Shown here: one piece after another, positions 44,134-55,280 of the stretch
How positions within the stretch are numbered: the first letter of the stretch is position 1
How the letters are laid out: every line of letters starts with the position of its first letter
Assembly (NCBI RefSeq): GCF_019649055.1
Contig: NW_026570230.1
Span: forward strand, 310,001 to 374,000
Direction: 5' to 3'
Source: Paramacrobiotus metropolitanus
Taxonomy: Eukaryota; Tardigrada; Eutardigrada; Parachela; Macrobiotidae
DNA: 64,000 nt
The notes under the pieces: model-generated
Told to the model about the DNA's origin: nothing
The model's database searches: none
Seen by the model: the letters and a program-made list of their open reading frames with translations, nothing else
Position numbers and translations under genes: made by a program

Positions 44134-45669
44134 TGGTGGCGCGGAAGATTCCCCTGTCGTAGTGGTAACTGCGACTGTTGGGTTCGGTGGGGGAGATGGC
44201 GTGATGGCGCTGTGGCTCCTCTGGTCCTGAACCGATGAGCCTTCTTATGTTGTTCCAATCGCCATCTCAGTCTTTGCGATGCCGCCAACAGGGCCTGACG
44301 GGTGTGGTCAAGCAACTGGAAAATTTCGTGCTGGGCCCGGCGGGTTGCGATTTCCTCACTGAGTTCATGCGCTTGGTGCCTGCACTCTTCTTGATCGATA
44401 ACGATCTTTTGGATCAACTCACGGTAGAGAGGACCAATTCTATCAAGTTCTCGAATGATAGTCTCCAATTCCTGGATAGCGTTCTCCATCTCTTTCAGAT
44501 TGTCCTGAAGTTGGTAAAGTGGACTTCGGCCGTCAGAAAATGGTTCGACGGGGGATTCAGTCCTCATTTGTGGGGTGGTTGGATCCCATTGGACGTCCTC
44601 TTCTTCCGGCTCTGGCGAAGACACAGGTTCTGTCGGTGGGACAATCTGGTTACGCCCGGCCAACGCTGGATTCAGTGCTGGCCCTGCCACTGGTTCCGGT
44701 TCGGCTAAGCCAAGTTCGGCCGCCAATGCTGGTGAAACTTCTTCAGGCCGGTTATAGACTGTAAGTCGTCCATCCACGAATACCCGTAATGGGCAATCAC
44801 GTGACTCGTCGAGCCGTGATGTGCTTGGCTGGGGTTCCGGCGGCGCTGGAGTTCGATACGCCTCCGGTCCCGCTCGTGGAGGTTCAATGGACGAATCAGA
44901 TGGCGCCTGGCCCGTAGGGTCAGGTTGTGCCGCTGAAGGAGGGCTATACGGCGGTTGGCCGTATCCTCCATAGCCGCCGTAAGGCGGTGGATATCCGTAA
45001 GGTCCCGGCGGGTACATACACGGTGGTGGGTATCGCCATTGGTTTGGGTCCGGCTGCGGCTGGTTCGAAGGTCCAGGCGCAGGATACGGTGGATATCCGT
45101 AATGATGGTTATAGTATGGCGGCGGGGTATATTGTGGTCACGGTCCAGTATGGACCGGCGTTGTTGTGACCGTTCGCCCGACTGCCACTGTTGTGAAAAT
45201 CGGCTGACTCGCCGAAGTGGTTGGTAGGCCACCATAGAGGATTGGTTGAGGTGGGCCGGTGCGGCCGTGGGGATGGATGTCGGACCGTTTGATCCGACGG
45301 TGAGCTTGGCTGGCTGCCAGCTACTGCTGTGTTCACCAAGAGTCCGGTGTGGTCAGAGAATGTCCCTGGCGGCCAATATTGTGGCGGAATGGCTCGAGGT
45401 GGCAGAGGCTGGGCCCGCGGTAGTGGTGTGTCGGCCCGTGAACTGGGGCCGATTGACATAGTAGCCAGCTGCTCAGCGGTTAAGATAGCCCTAATATTAG
45501 GTACCTGTACACTCGGAGGCCGGTTAGACGACCGAGTTGAAGATCCGCCCGATCGGGACTCCGGTCGTGAGTATGGGTGTGTGCGGTTATTTCGGTCAGA
45601 GTCATCAGAGCGATCGGTGCGGCGGCGTCCTTCCATCGTTGAGTGAGGCGCTGTCACGAGATGAATCAC
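44097..45669 (-). pseudogene. Accessory ORF region 1: Pro-rich head and coiled coil
   Basis: Two frames (45669-45109, 45017-44097). The first starts near an ATG at 45633 with Ser/Arg-rich sequence, then Pro-rich. The second opens with Tyr/Pro/Gly repeats (PPGPYGYPPPYGGYGGYG), becomes Pro/Glu-rich, and ends in a long heptad-rich helix (LYQLQDNLKEMENAIQELET and on) of about 95 residues, a probable coiled coil. I do not recognise a family. Structural (Gag- or Env-like) roles are possible, but no membrane segment or zinc knuckle is visible. Confidence 0.5.
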
Positions 45670-46074
45670 GCTGTGTCAGATTCGTACCTATTATGTTAGT
45701 TTAATTTTACAGGTTAGCTACTTCTAAGCCACCAAGGTGTACCAGATTAGGCTACTTCTAAGCTACTGGTCAATTAAAGTTTTAGGTTAGTTAATTTAAA
45801 TTAGCAGCTCACGGTGACGATAGTGGGGTTTTAAAGCTAGTTAGACTAATTCAAAGTCTACCATGTCACAATTTAGTTATGCATCATTCTGTCCAGCCTT
45901 ATCAACCGTCTTGTCCGGTACACCCGGTTGGAGTGTACTGGACTTGTCCGATACGCCCGGTGAGAGCGTATTGGACTTCTGCTTTTTGCTCTTTGAGCTT
46001 TTCTCAGATTTTTCTCGACCCGTAGTTATGCGGGTCTTTATCTGTCTCATCATAAGTCTCTTTAAGTCTCTATC
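45670..46074 (-). other. Non-coding gap between pol and accessory region
   Basis: Stops in all minus-strand frames. It holds two copies of GCTACTTCTAAGC-type sequence (45717-45770), a motif repeated in other gaps of this element. Confidence 0.45.
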
Positions 46075-47030
46075 CTTTATCCGCCTCATCATAAGCAACT
46101 ACATTCTCTTCCAGGACCTGCTGAGCCGTAAGGGTTGCCTTAGGCTTTTTAGGCGACTTTGGTCTTTTTGGCTTCTCCTTGGGCGCCGGGGCCACTTTAG
46201 GCTCTTCGGTCGCCGCTGGCTTGTCCGTGGCGGATGTACCCTTTTCAGGTTCCGCTGGGGCCAGAGTTAGGTCAGTGACCGCTAATGGCTGGCTTTAAAA
46301 CTTGGTCAACGCTGGTGTCTCGAAATCCGGTTTGGCCTTTCGAGGTCGACCTGGGCCACGCTTCACTGTTGTTGCTGGGTCCGAAGTTTTTGGGTCAGGT
46401 GGGCCATAGCCTGGGATTTGCAAAGTCTTTTGCTGCTCCGCCACGAGTTTCTTGGACGGGCCCTTTCCGGGCTTCTGCTTCTTAAGCAGCTTCTCCAGTT
46501 TGGTCTCGGGAGAAGCTGCCGGAGAAGCCGCATCTTTGCACCTTCCCGGCTCTGCCTTGTTAGTGCACCTTCCCGACTCTGTACCTTCCGGTTCGGCGTC
46601 GCCGCCCTTCTTTTTGCTTGAGCGAGTTATTCTGCGACTAGGGCCTCTAAGGTATGGCTTAAGGCGATCGACAGAAACGGTGTGTTCAACGCCGGTGTCC
46701 TGCTCTCGGATCCAGTAAGTGTTTGGCTTGGGTATTCCAATAACAATGTAGACGCCGTCGTACTTGTTTGGATTGGTCGGGTCGTCTACCATATTCTTCA
46801 GGGTGACCAAGTCCCGCTTTTTGAACTCGGCCTGCGACTTCTTTTTGTTGTAGATGGCCGCGTCCCTGAGGAATCCTTCTTCGATGCGCGTTTTTGCGAT
46901 TTCATGCGCCCGGTTCAGGCGCTACTGCATCCTCTGGACGTAACGTTCGTTAGTCGTAAATGTTTCTGGGACGTTGGTCCCAGCGAGGACGTCCTGCGGT
47001 ATAGTCATTTCTCGGCCATATAACATGTGT
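46075..47030 (-). pseudogene. Integrase C-terminal domain and basic tail with AT-hook-like motif
   Basis: It continues integrase in a second frame: YGREMTIPQDVL, a TAG at 46922-46924, an SH3-like stretch ending DRLKPYLRG, then a long Lys/Pro-rich tail. The tail has KRGPGRPRKAKP, an AT-hook-like motif. After a TAA at 46295-46297 the same frame continues with a KPKRPKSPKKPK segment to about 46075. Tails of Ty3-type integrases often guide target choice. Here DNA binding in the minor groove is suggested but not shown. Confidence 0.65.
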
Positions 47031-48546
47031 ATGGCGAGAATCCGGTAGTTGCGTGAACGGCATAGTTCATGCCGGAGATCACGTAAGGTAGGGCCCGGTG
47101 CCAACGATGTTCGTCGCCGGCGCCGCCAAAGTTCCGAATTCCGTCCCAGATGGTTTGCATCTGGCGTTCGACTTGGCCTTGGCCCTCTGGATGATAAGCG
47201 GACCGGAAGGTCCGCTCGATGCCGAAGATTTTTGCCACTTTGGCAAAGGACTTTGCCGTGAAATGCGTGCCCCGATCGGAGTGCATTGTATTTGGCATGC
47301 CATATTTTAGTACGACTTCTTCGACAAAGAACTTTTCGAATTCCTTGGCCGATTTTGTCTTGGTCGGCCGGGCTACGGTGAATTTCGTCATTTGGTCGAC
47401 CACCACAGCGATGTACCGGTATTTCTTGGCTTGGGTCACCGGTAATGGTCCTTTGAAGTCGGCAAAAACGCGATGCCAAAGTGCAACAGCTTCGGTCGGC
47501 TGCAGCTTACCGTAGGTAGCTCGCCGCGGTACTTCGCCGAAAATACACGTCTGACATCGGTCGATGTAGTCGTGAATGTCGCAGCTCATACGGTCCCAAT
47601 AGTACATGAGCTTGGCTGCTTCAATGGTCTTGAGGTATCCGAAGTGGTTCCCTGTTTTTCCGTCATGGAGGGACTGGATAATGTTTTTCCGCATAAACAG
47701 AGGGACAATGAATCTCCTTTCGAGTTTCGCGTTGATGTCGGTGAGCCGGTAGAGCACACCTTTGTCCATCTGGTAATGTTCAGGTAATTTGGACCTTTTG
47801 TCCATTTCGGTTTGGTGTTCCAACTCGTAGATTTTCTTGGCCAGAGTTGGATCACGGTGTTGCATCCGTCGCAGTTCTTGCGCTGTGCGGTCCGTGACTT
47901 TTTCTGGACACGGTGGGACTTCGGGCTCCGGCTTTCCCGGTGAGGGTGCCGGCACGTTGATAACCCGTATGTCCGCCGTGCTGAATTCATTCCAATCACT
48001 GATTGCGTTGCAATCAGGGAGGAGAGGCTTATCCCATTTGTCTGCGGGGTCCTCATCGGTTACTTGCAGCCTGCGCACCTTTATGATACGAACTGGGATT
48101 TCGTCTTCGTAATCCTCGAAGTTAGGGACTTTGTCCAGCTTTTCGTGTGGGGCTTTATCATCGTCCTTTTCGAGTGGCCATCTGGACAATTGGTCAGCGT
48201 TATAGCAACATGTGCCTGACTTGTACTCAATGGTGATGTCCCGTCCCTGTAAGGCGAGGGCCCATCGAGTAAGACGTGGACTGATGCCGGGCCGGTTAGA
48301 CTCGCATCTAAGCAGATTGGTTAGGGCTCTATGGTGAGTCCTTACGGTGAATGGTCCGTGGTCGATATAGTGTTTAAACTTTTGGACGGCCCACACTACG
48401 GCTAACCATTCCCATTCGGTCACGCCGTAGTTTTTCTCAGCTCCGTGTAGGACACGACTTGCGTACGCGATTGGCCTCGAGTCTTGGCTGAGTATGGCTC
48501 CGATGCCCGCGCCACTTGCATCACATTCGATGGTGGTCTGCATCAC
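47005..48546 (-). CDS. RNase H and integrase core of the Ty3/Gypsy-like element
   Basis: A 513-codon open frame. RNase H shows ECDASGAGIGAIL, GVTEWEWLAVVWAV and DHRALT-like THHRALTNLL in Ty3 order. A long linker follows. Integrase has an HHCC zinc finger (H...H about 27 residues before CQTC; SLHDGKTGNHFGYLKT, DRCQTCIF) and the D,D-35-E core: FADFKGPL, MHSDRGTHF and GQGQVERQM. The core inserts cDNA into chromatin. This is the longest unbroken part of the element. The frame is lost at 47005, where integrase continues in another frame. Confidence 0.9.
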   Translation of the reverse strand: MMQTTIECDASGAGIGAILSQDSRPIAYASRVLHGAEKNYGVTEWEWLAVVWAVQKFKHYIDHGPFTVRTHHRALTNLLRCESNRPGISPRLTRWALALQGRDITIEYKSGTCCYNADQLSRWPLEKDDDKAPHEKLDKVPNFEDYEDEIPVRIIKVRRLQVTDEDPADKWDKPLLPDCNAISDWNEFSTADIRVINVPAPSPGKPEPEVPPCPEKVTDRTAQELRRMQHRDPTLAKKIYELEHQTEMDKRSKLPEHYQMDKGVLYRLTDINAKLERRFIVPLFMRKNIIQSLHDGKTGNHFGYLKTIEAAKLMYYWDRMSCDIHDYIDRCQTCIFGEVPRRATYGKLQPTEAVALWHRVFADFKGPLPVTQAKKYRYIAVVVDQMTKFTVARPTKTKSAKEFEKFFVEEVVLKYGMPNTMHSDRGTHFTAKSFAKVAKIFGIERTFRSAYHPEGQGQVERQMQTIWDGIRNFGGAGDEHRWHRALPYVISGMNYAVHATTGFSPYTCYMAEK

Positions 48547-49280
48547 TATCGTAACACCTGGATGAATTTCCGGTAATAATTAGCGAGTCCAAGAAACGAG
48601 CGAAGTTGACGCTCAGTCTTGGGTGGTAGTTTTTCGGCGATGGCCGCTACCTTCTCGGGATCAGTATGGACACCGTCCTTGCTGAGGATGTGTCTAAGGA
48701 ATTGGAGATTTCCATTCCGAATTCGCACTTCGACGGTTTTATCGTGAACCCGGCGTGCCTGAGGCAGATAAGCGTATTTCTGAACGCTTTCCTAAATTCC
48801 TCGAAGGTTTTGCCGAAGAATACCACATCGTCGATGTATGCGAAGACGCCGCCTTGCTTGCGGGCCGGCGCCATAATCTTGTCCATAGTCATTTGGAATG
48901 TGGCTGGACCAGTGCAGACGCCAAACGGCATTCGTTTGAACTGGAACATCCCTTCTGGAGTCACGAAGGTAGCGTAGTCCATGGACGCTGGATCCATAGG
49001 GATTTGCCAGAATCCTGACAGACAATCTACCTTGCCGTGATAGGCGTTGCCTGCACACTGGTCCAGAAGTTCATCTGGATTGGGTAATGGATAATTATTC
49101 TTTTTGGTCACCGAGTTCAGCTTTATGTAGTTTATGCAGAACCGGGTGCCCATGGTCCCATCGCCGTTTTTCTTTGAAGCGAGGACCACTAGAAAACTCC
49201 ACGCTGCGATGGACGGTTCAATTACGCTTTGGACGGTCCGGCATTTCCTGTACGGTCCAGCATTTTCTGGACATGCTTAT
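48546..49280 (-). pseudogene. Ty3/Gypsy-like reverse transcriptase
   Basis: The main frame (49189-48647) carries TRFCINYIKLNSVTKKNNYP, LPNPDELLDQ, KVDCLSGFWQIPM, FQFKRMPFGVCTGPATFQ and the catalytic YIDDVVFFG near 48826-48852. A frameshift near 48690-48730 moves to a frame with LSKDGVHTDPEKV and LRSFLGLANYYRKFI, the normal end of Ty3-type RT, which runs to 48546. Upstream of 49189 the N-terminal part is interrupted by stops. Clear family match, inactive copy. Confidence 0.85.
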
Positions 49281-49370
49281 TTATGAACTTTCGTCCCTTT
49301 CAACTCGTTCGGGTTGGATTCATCTTGAGTGGTGCAGCGTCGCCAGCTTCTATGACGTGGGTCACTCCTT

Positions 49371-50132
49371 TCACGTCGCCGTAAAGCTTTTTGGACGTCG
49401 GAAATATGGCCCTGAGTTCCCATAAGTCCTGACGCAGTAGAGTGTTTGCTCCTCGGTCAGGTGGTCGCCAAAATGTGCCTTGGCGATGTGGGCACGAATT
49501 TCGCGCTCCACTTCTGGATCATTCTCCCTGGTTTGGAGGGAATTGATCTTGGCGTATTCTTCGTCCGAGATTTCCTCGTATGGCTCCACTTGGCCCATGT
49601 TGACTCCCTTCCGAAGTATATGGAGTAGTTTGACACCAGTATGGTGAAACTATATAAATTGCCATCATGCTGGACTGGTCCGTCGAGCATGGCCAGACTC
49701 CGTTTGGTGTCCTGGCTTCCGAGGTACATAAATTTTTTGCTTTGGGTCAACAGGGAAATCAATGCTGACCTGGACCGGGATAATGGACTCCGGTGGGAGT
49801 TCCACTTTTGCGGTTGTCCGCACCATAGCATGGTCGTTAATGGTGCGGTACCGATTAGGATTGTTCCCTGCCACTTTTGGCCATGGTAAGGCATCGGCAG
49901 TTTGTATGGACCAATCTATGCCGTCCTCTTTGATGTCTGGCTCGTACATGTTGCTATAGTACATCTGGCCAATTCTTGCACCTTTACAGAGGATTTGGTC
50001 TCCCAGGGACTTATTATGGACCTGGATCCACGCATGTTCGCCGTGTCGAGTTTTGACCTCTGCCTCGATCGGTAAGACCAGGCGGTATGGTCGTCTCAGC
50101 GACTTAAAGTGGATTGGTCGTCCCGGGTCCAT
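49371..50132 (-). pseudogene. Pre-RT region
   Basis: Three frame segments (50132-49665, 49894-49457, 49598-49371) give a beta-rich domain with PYRLVLPIEAEVKTRHG and ELPPESIIPVQV. This resembles the conserved region often found between protease and RT of Ty3-type Pol. An acidic stretch (EEISDEEYAKINSL) then leads to RT. At least two frameshifts are implied, near 49740 and 49600. Confidence 0.55.
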
Positions 50133-50189
50133 AGTCCCATACGACCGGACCTTAATCCAGCAAGTTGAGTAGGATAGTAAAGTGTACCG

Positions 50190-51038
50190 CTAGTGGACGA
50201 GGACAACTTCTCTTTCCTTTTTAAGGCAGTCGATTGGACGTTCGGTTCGCAGTTTGCGGATTACCGGCGCCTCGGCTCGGAGTTGGAGAATTTCTGAGTC
50301 CTCTTCGTCCTCACTTGACTCCTCCGATGAATAGTTGTCGGAGTCCGTGTCTGGTGAGTCACTTGAGCTTTGGACCTCCGAGTCGGTAGACGCGGGTTTG
50401 TCGTCCTGCTCAGGCTTTGGCTCGCCGTTATCCTTGTTAGAGGTTGGCGCGCCGCCGGTCACCGTTGGTGCCGGTTCAGTCGTGAGGTTCACTTCTTGGA
50501 CTTCTGGTGTCCCGGTTGCTTTTTCCTGCTTCTCAGCTTCGTCCGGTTCCGCCAGAGTGGTTGGACGGTTCCCGTTAAGGAGTGGCGAGGCTGGTCGGCC
50601 TCCTGTCCACCATTGAGCCGAACGGGTCTGTATGGCCCGTATTACTGCTTCAACGCCGTCTCCACATAGAGGACAAGTTAATTTGACCTCTTCGGTTGAA
50701 GGATCCTGGACTTCTTTGCTGGTGTCCCTTCGTCGGCCTAGTCCAGGATATGGGCCGTTATCGAAGCGCACTCTAGTTGCTATGTGTGGTGCTGCTTCTG
50801 GCAATGGTTCCGATATGGTCCTGACGTTGGTCAGGTTCAAGTCATACTTTGGCCAAATAGTGGCGGTTACGCCAGGATGTTCTGCCAATTTCTTTCTAAC
50901 TGTTATAATGTCGTCGAAGAGGTCCGAGCACATCCGTTGGAGTGCTTTCGGAATGTCCATGTGGTACTCTTTATATTCCCACCATAGGGCTAGACGTTCG
51001 TCCTCCCATAATGCTCCTTCTTTTTGAAGGTCGTCCAT
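50190..51038 (-). pseudogene. Uncharacterised domain between protease and RT
   Basis: A 282-codon frame, intact in itself. The first ~120 residues are helical with many Trp and charged residues (WEDERLALWWEYKEYHMDIP). A CPLCGDGVEA half-finger follows near residue 122. The second half is Ser/Asp/Glu-rich (SSEESSEDEEDSE) and ends basic. Ty3-type elements usually have only a short linker here. I do not recognise the domain, and it could be an inserted or divergent pre-RT region. Confidence 0.5.
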
Positions 51039-51135
51039 TTCTTGGGCGAATGGTCCATATTGTTCGGCTATCTGCGGCCACGTTAGTGGTTCGCCTTTTT
51101 GTTCTAGCCAGCCCTCTTCTAGGGCGAGGAGCCGG

Positions 51136-51780
51136 TCAGTGCAGTTGGCCCGGTGCCTCTGGTATCGGGATAGTCTTTGCTATCCCCTGATTTGGCTTGA
51201 GTATTCCAGCGCGGAATTGGGTCATATAGCGCTCGATTGCGTTGTGGAAGCGCAGTTCCCAAATGAGGCTTTCAATGGTGTCCAGGCATTTCCAGCAGGT
51301 AGAAGGAGAAGTTTTCGGGTGATCAAGCCGATTGACTCTCACTTCATCATCGGGTCCCGGTGCCTCTGGTATCGGGATTGACTTTACCGCGTCCCACACG
51401 ATTTCTTTGTTTGGTTTAAGGATAAAGGTGAACTTGGAGTGGAGATAGTCACAGCAAAGTAATACGTGCACGTCCGTTAACATCGGTTGGACGAAGAACG
51501 TGTGGTGGCTCATGTATCCCTGCAGTGTCACCGGTACGGTGCAGCAGTGAGAGACCACAAAGGCGGTTTGTCCGCCAACACCAAGGATTTTGGTGTTCCG
51601 TCCTAATGGCTCTGTTTTGATGCCATTGGCGGTACAAAACTGCTGACTGATGAGGGATGTCTACGCTCCAGTGTCCAGCATAGCGAGCGTGTGGACTGGT
51701 CCGATTTGGACTTTGTGTGTCCATGCTCTGACAGTCTTCGGTTTACGATTCTCATCGAGGCCAACTGTCACTTCCCGCAT
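51136..51780 (-). pseudogene. Retropepsin-type protease with in-frame stop
   Basis: The active site LDTGA is followed immediately by a TAG at 51661-51663 and then by TSLISQQFC in the same frame. Downstream, GVGGQTAFVVSHC and the hydrophobic HVLLCCDYL segment fit the flap and second half of a retroviral-type aspartic protease of ~110 residues. The dimeric enzyme would process Gag-Pol. The stop next to the catalytic Asp inactivates this copy. Confidence 0.75.
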
Positions 51781-51797
51781 CACCGGTATAATGGGGA

Positions 51798-52395
51798 TTA
51801 GCGACACTGGGTCATCAGAAGTGGTCCTGGGTCATCAGGAGCATCCTGGGGTGCTGCAAGCTCCTGTTTGGTTGACTCTTCCTGTGGTGATGTTTCCGCT
51901 ACCCGTAGGGTCGAAAACATATTTTTAGTGTTCAGGAAGGTCCTTGAGTTATTAATGGTCCGCGTAATTGGTGCGGCTCCGAAGGGTCGTCCTCCGGTCT
52001 GGGGCCAGCAGGTGCGGGGACTTGACGCCTCAAGAGGTCGGCTGTCCACTCTTCTGGTGGGTCGACCTCACTGTCCGTACTTCATACGGACCATTCTTTC
52101 GATGCGCATTCGGAGGATGTTTCGGACGCCGATCTAGTATACGTCATATTCGTGGTGCGACGTCTCGCTTCCCACGTGATCGGTTGGCCTTAGCGTTAGC
52201 TGCGGCTCCGAAAATCGACTTGGTCGCCGGTTGGACGACTGTCGGTCTGGTCTCACTTCTGGAGCCAGATGGTCCAGATGTGACTTCTACACATCTTGGC
52301 ATGGCCACACTTCTAGGGCCATGTGGCTTAGTCACCGGTTGGGCGCTAAGCCAAGATCCGCCGGCGGGCTGTTGGGCGGCTAGTTTGGGATCCAA
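51798..52395 (-). pseudogene. Gag-pol linker fragments
   Basis: Two short frames (52395-52144 and 52049-51798) rich in Ala, Pro, Gln and Glu. No motif recognised. They probably connect gag and protease across lost frames. Confidence 0.4.
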
Positions 52396-52484
52396 TCGGG
52401 TTAGTAACTGTACAGGAGGGTTAGTTATGTCCGGCGGTTTAGGTTCCGGTAATAGGTCAGGTGAGTTGCCGTTACTCCCCGACC

Positions 52485-53212
52485 TTAGGCGTTTCCCGCA
52501 GTTGGGCTGGCCCGGTTGGAGCCGCTGCCGTTAGGCTTCAACTGCTGGTCGGTCAATGGCGGCAGGGCGGTCCTTTCGTTAGCGGGTGTTTGTAATCCCC
52601 GCTCACCGTACCGTTTCGCGCCACTTTGCCGTTTTCCGCCACCGTTCGCATTTCCTGAACCGGTGGACTGTCTTCGGCCGCCATTCCCCCCGTTACCACG
52701 TTGCGGTCGGGCTTGTTTGGGTGGCACCAGGCCGAAGCGGTGGGGATTCTTGGACCTGGTAGGGTATCCTTAGTGTACCGCCCTCGCCAATCCAAGTACC
52801 ATTTGCGGTTAGGATTTTCGGCATAGGGACGGCCAGCATAACCACAGCCATCAGTTTTGTAGTTTCCCCACAGGCAGTGGTTGCAGGTGATGGCTCCGTC
52901 CTTGAACCATCGTTCGAGCATGCGCTCGATCCTGTCGATATACATGTCCTCCTGCTTTCGGGCCTCTTCGGAGTGTGGCGCTTGGCGTTGGCCGTTCTGG
53001 CCTCCGCTGTCTCCTTGGCCACGGCGTCCGGAGCCGCTAATTCCGCCGCCTCGCTTTCCGCTGAAGCTGGCGTTCTGGCCTCCGGAGTATCCGCCTCTTT
53101 GTACTCCACCGCCATTACCCTGGCTGTAGCCATAGTTACCCTGGTTCTGGGCCTGGCCATAGCCGCCACCACCACCGTTGGGCGGTGTGGACCCACGTTG
53201 TGGGGAGCCCAA
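52485..53212 (-). pseudogene. Gag nucleocapsid-like region
   Basis: Gly/Gln/Tyr-rich low-complexity sequence of RNA-binding character (GGGGGYGQAQNQGNYGY) leads to a Cys cluster, ITCNHCLWGNYKTDGCGYAG, at about 52830-52890. The spacing is not the usual CX2CX4HX4C, so an atypical zinc-binding site is possible. The frame ends at 52553, and similar Gly/Gln-rich sense continues in a second frame to 52485. Confidence 0.55.
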
Positions 53213-53830
53213 GTTCAGAGCCGCGATGGCGGCGTATGTTGCTAACTTGGGCCTGGGTTGGCGTTAGCGTCTGGGGAGGATAATAAGCCTGTGTTGGCTG
53301 TTGAGGGACAACCTGGGCAGGTGGCGTTGGTGCGGCCACTCGGACAGCTGGATATCCCTGGCCCGCCTTCCCGTCGTATTCGGGTTTTCCTGCCGTGAAC
53401 TGCCGGATGTAGTCCCGAAATTCTGTCGGGGACTTTGGCAGTCGGATATCCAAGGCACGGCGCAGTTCTGGCTCGGTCATGTTACTCTTCAAGAAATGAA
53501 GAGCCATGATGTCATCGAGATTGGCCCGTGCCTGTGGGGTGAGGATTGCGTCATAATATTGTTCAGGAGTTTCGGAACCGTGTCGGTAGAAACGGTTCGT
53601 GATGTCATTGAGGGCGTTGGCTCTCTGGTTTTCGTCGTCATACTGAGCGGCAAACTTCTGAAGCCACTCTTCGACTGTATAGCCGTCGCCTTCTCCCGGT
53701 TGGCTTGGCCCATGTACCATTCCTTGACCGGTTTAGACAAGGATCCAAAGACTCGGCTCATGAAGTCTAGGTCCGGCTTGTTTAACGATCGCTTACAGAT
53801 TCTTCTTACCTGTGCAATACAGCCATTCAC
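53136..53830 (-). pseudogene. Gag capsid-like region
   Basis: Two frames (one ending at 53489, the other spanning 53720-53136) together carry a helical domain of capsid type. It includes EWYMGQANR, WLQKFAAQYDDENQRANAL, a segment with YRHGSETPEQYYDAIL, and MALHFLKSNMTEPELRRAL, then DYIRQF. These resemble the Ty3-type Gag capsid fold. The break between frames lies near 53700. A Pro/Gln-rich tail follows. Confidence 0.65.
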
Positions 53831-53930
53831 CATAGTTTTATCGCCGTCAAAGGATGGTATGGCGGTCCGGGCATTGGCTTTTGCATTGGCCTTGGCGTGT
53901 GCGTCCAAGACCATCTGCATGGGCGTTAAG

Positions 53931-55280
53931 TCATGCAGTGGTGGGCTGGCCCTTGGCGACGGCGCAGGCGTTATTTGCTGTACCACCACTTGTGGCGGTG
54001 GCTGCAGTGCCTGTGGCACTGGAAGTCCCTGTTGAGGGTTCAGCGGTTGGTTCGGTGGATACTGGATGGCTCCGTTGGACGCCATCCATCCATAAGTTCC
54101 GTTGGACAGCTGGACAACAACGGGCGCATTCTGGCCCTGATTTGGCTGGGCTGCCGGTCCAGTTGGCGTCGCCGCGGTTGGCGGTGCGCCTGATGGATTG
54201 GGCACATTCTGGCCCTGGGGCACATTCTGGCCCGGTTGTGGTTGGACTTGGCCCGTTGGGGCTGTCGCTGAGATGGGAGGGCCAAATAGGCTTGGTTGGC
54301 CTACAAGTGGCTGTTGCACCGTTGGTGTGCCAGTCTGGCCTCCCATCTGTACCTGTGTGGCTGATGGCCCGAACATTGGACTTGGCGGATTGGTCCGGTT
54401 TGGATCCATGCCGCTGGTGTGGGCCTTGCCTAAAGCCGGGTGTGGACTCAGGTGGAAGTTCATGTTCGGGAACAGTGATGGGTACAATGGACTTTGGCCG
54501 AAGTGACCTTGGCTTGGCGTCTGATTCTGAGATGCCGGCTGGCTCGGGTCCAACTATGGCCCGCTTGACGCAGACGGTTGAGTCTGCGTTGTGGACGTCA
54601 CTATGGTCGTTGGACCAATAGTGGCTGATGTTGTGACCGGGATTGGCGGAGGCGGCAGCGTTACTGTCGCCGTTGATGTTCCGCGGTCCACAAGGCTTAA
54701 TGACCCAGGTATGGTCGGGCCAGTGGGGATGTTTCCAACTGATGGGTCCTCCACGGCCATGTTCACATGATAATGCTGCTGGTGATACACTGGCTGGCGG
54801 TAGAACCGTTGGTCCTGCCGCTGAGACTCGTCGACTTTGTCTTGTCGGCGCTGTGTATCCGAGTCCGGAAAGGTATGATAGGACGGTGGTTCCGCGGACA
54901 ACTCGGAATGTAAGTTCTCGAGATGCGATTTTTCCGCGTCTAAGCAGGCGTTCTCCGTGCTTAGCCTTTCCAGATCCTCGTTCGGTTATACGTTGAGTGG
55001 CCGCCTGGTAGTCTTTGACCAGGCCGGCATTGTTGGCTTCCAAGGTGATGATCCGGTTCTGTTGGCCTTGGATCACCTGTTTGGCTTGGATGAAGGCCTG
55101 CTTCAATTCAGCGAAGTTTTGCTGCCCAATGGCGCTGTTGTGCTCAAGTTGGACGCGAACCGTTGATTCCGTCCTGAGCTGGTTCTCGAGGGCAGCGTTT
55201 TGCTGCTGAAGTTGCACGATTTGTGCATCCTTCTGTTGGACCGCTTGGTCCAGCAGTCCTCCCTGGTTGGGCCCGATAGT
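53931..55280 (-). pseudogene. Gag-like N-terminal region
   Basis: The upstream frame (to about 54960) encodes a Gln-rich heptad pattern such as QLQQQNAALENQLRTE, likely a coiled coil. The coding sense then passes to a second frame (54901-53489), which is rich in Pro, Gln and Ser/Thr and broken by a TAG at 54554-54556. No start codon is visible, because the 5' end is lost near 55300. Assigned to gag by position before the capsid-like part. Confidence 0.6.

Noticed and set aside
36041-45669. Envelope gene after integrase
   Set aside because: No signal peptide, transmembrane segment or fusion-type hydrophobic stretch is visible in the accessory frames.
36021-55209. Numerous plus-strand ORFs of 60-255 codons across the giant element
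   Set aside because: They are shadows of the minus-strand genes. They have Leu/Gly/Trp-rich composition without motifs, while minus frames carry Pol motifs.
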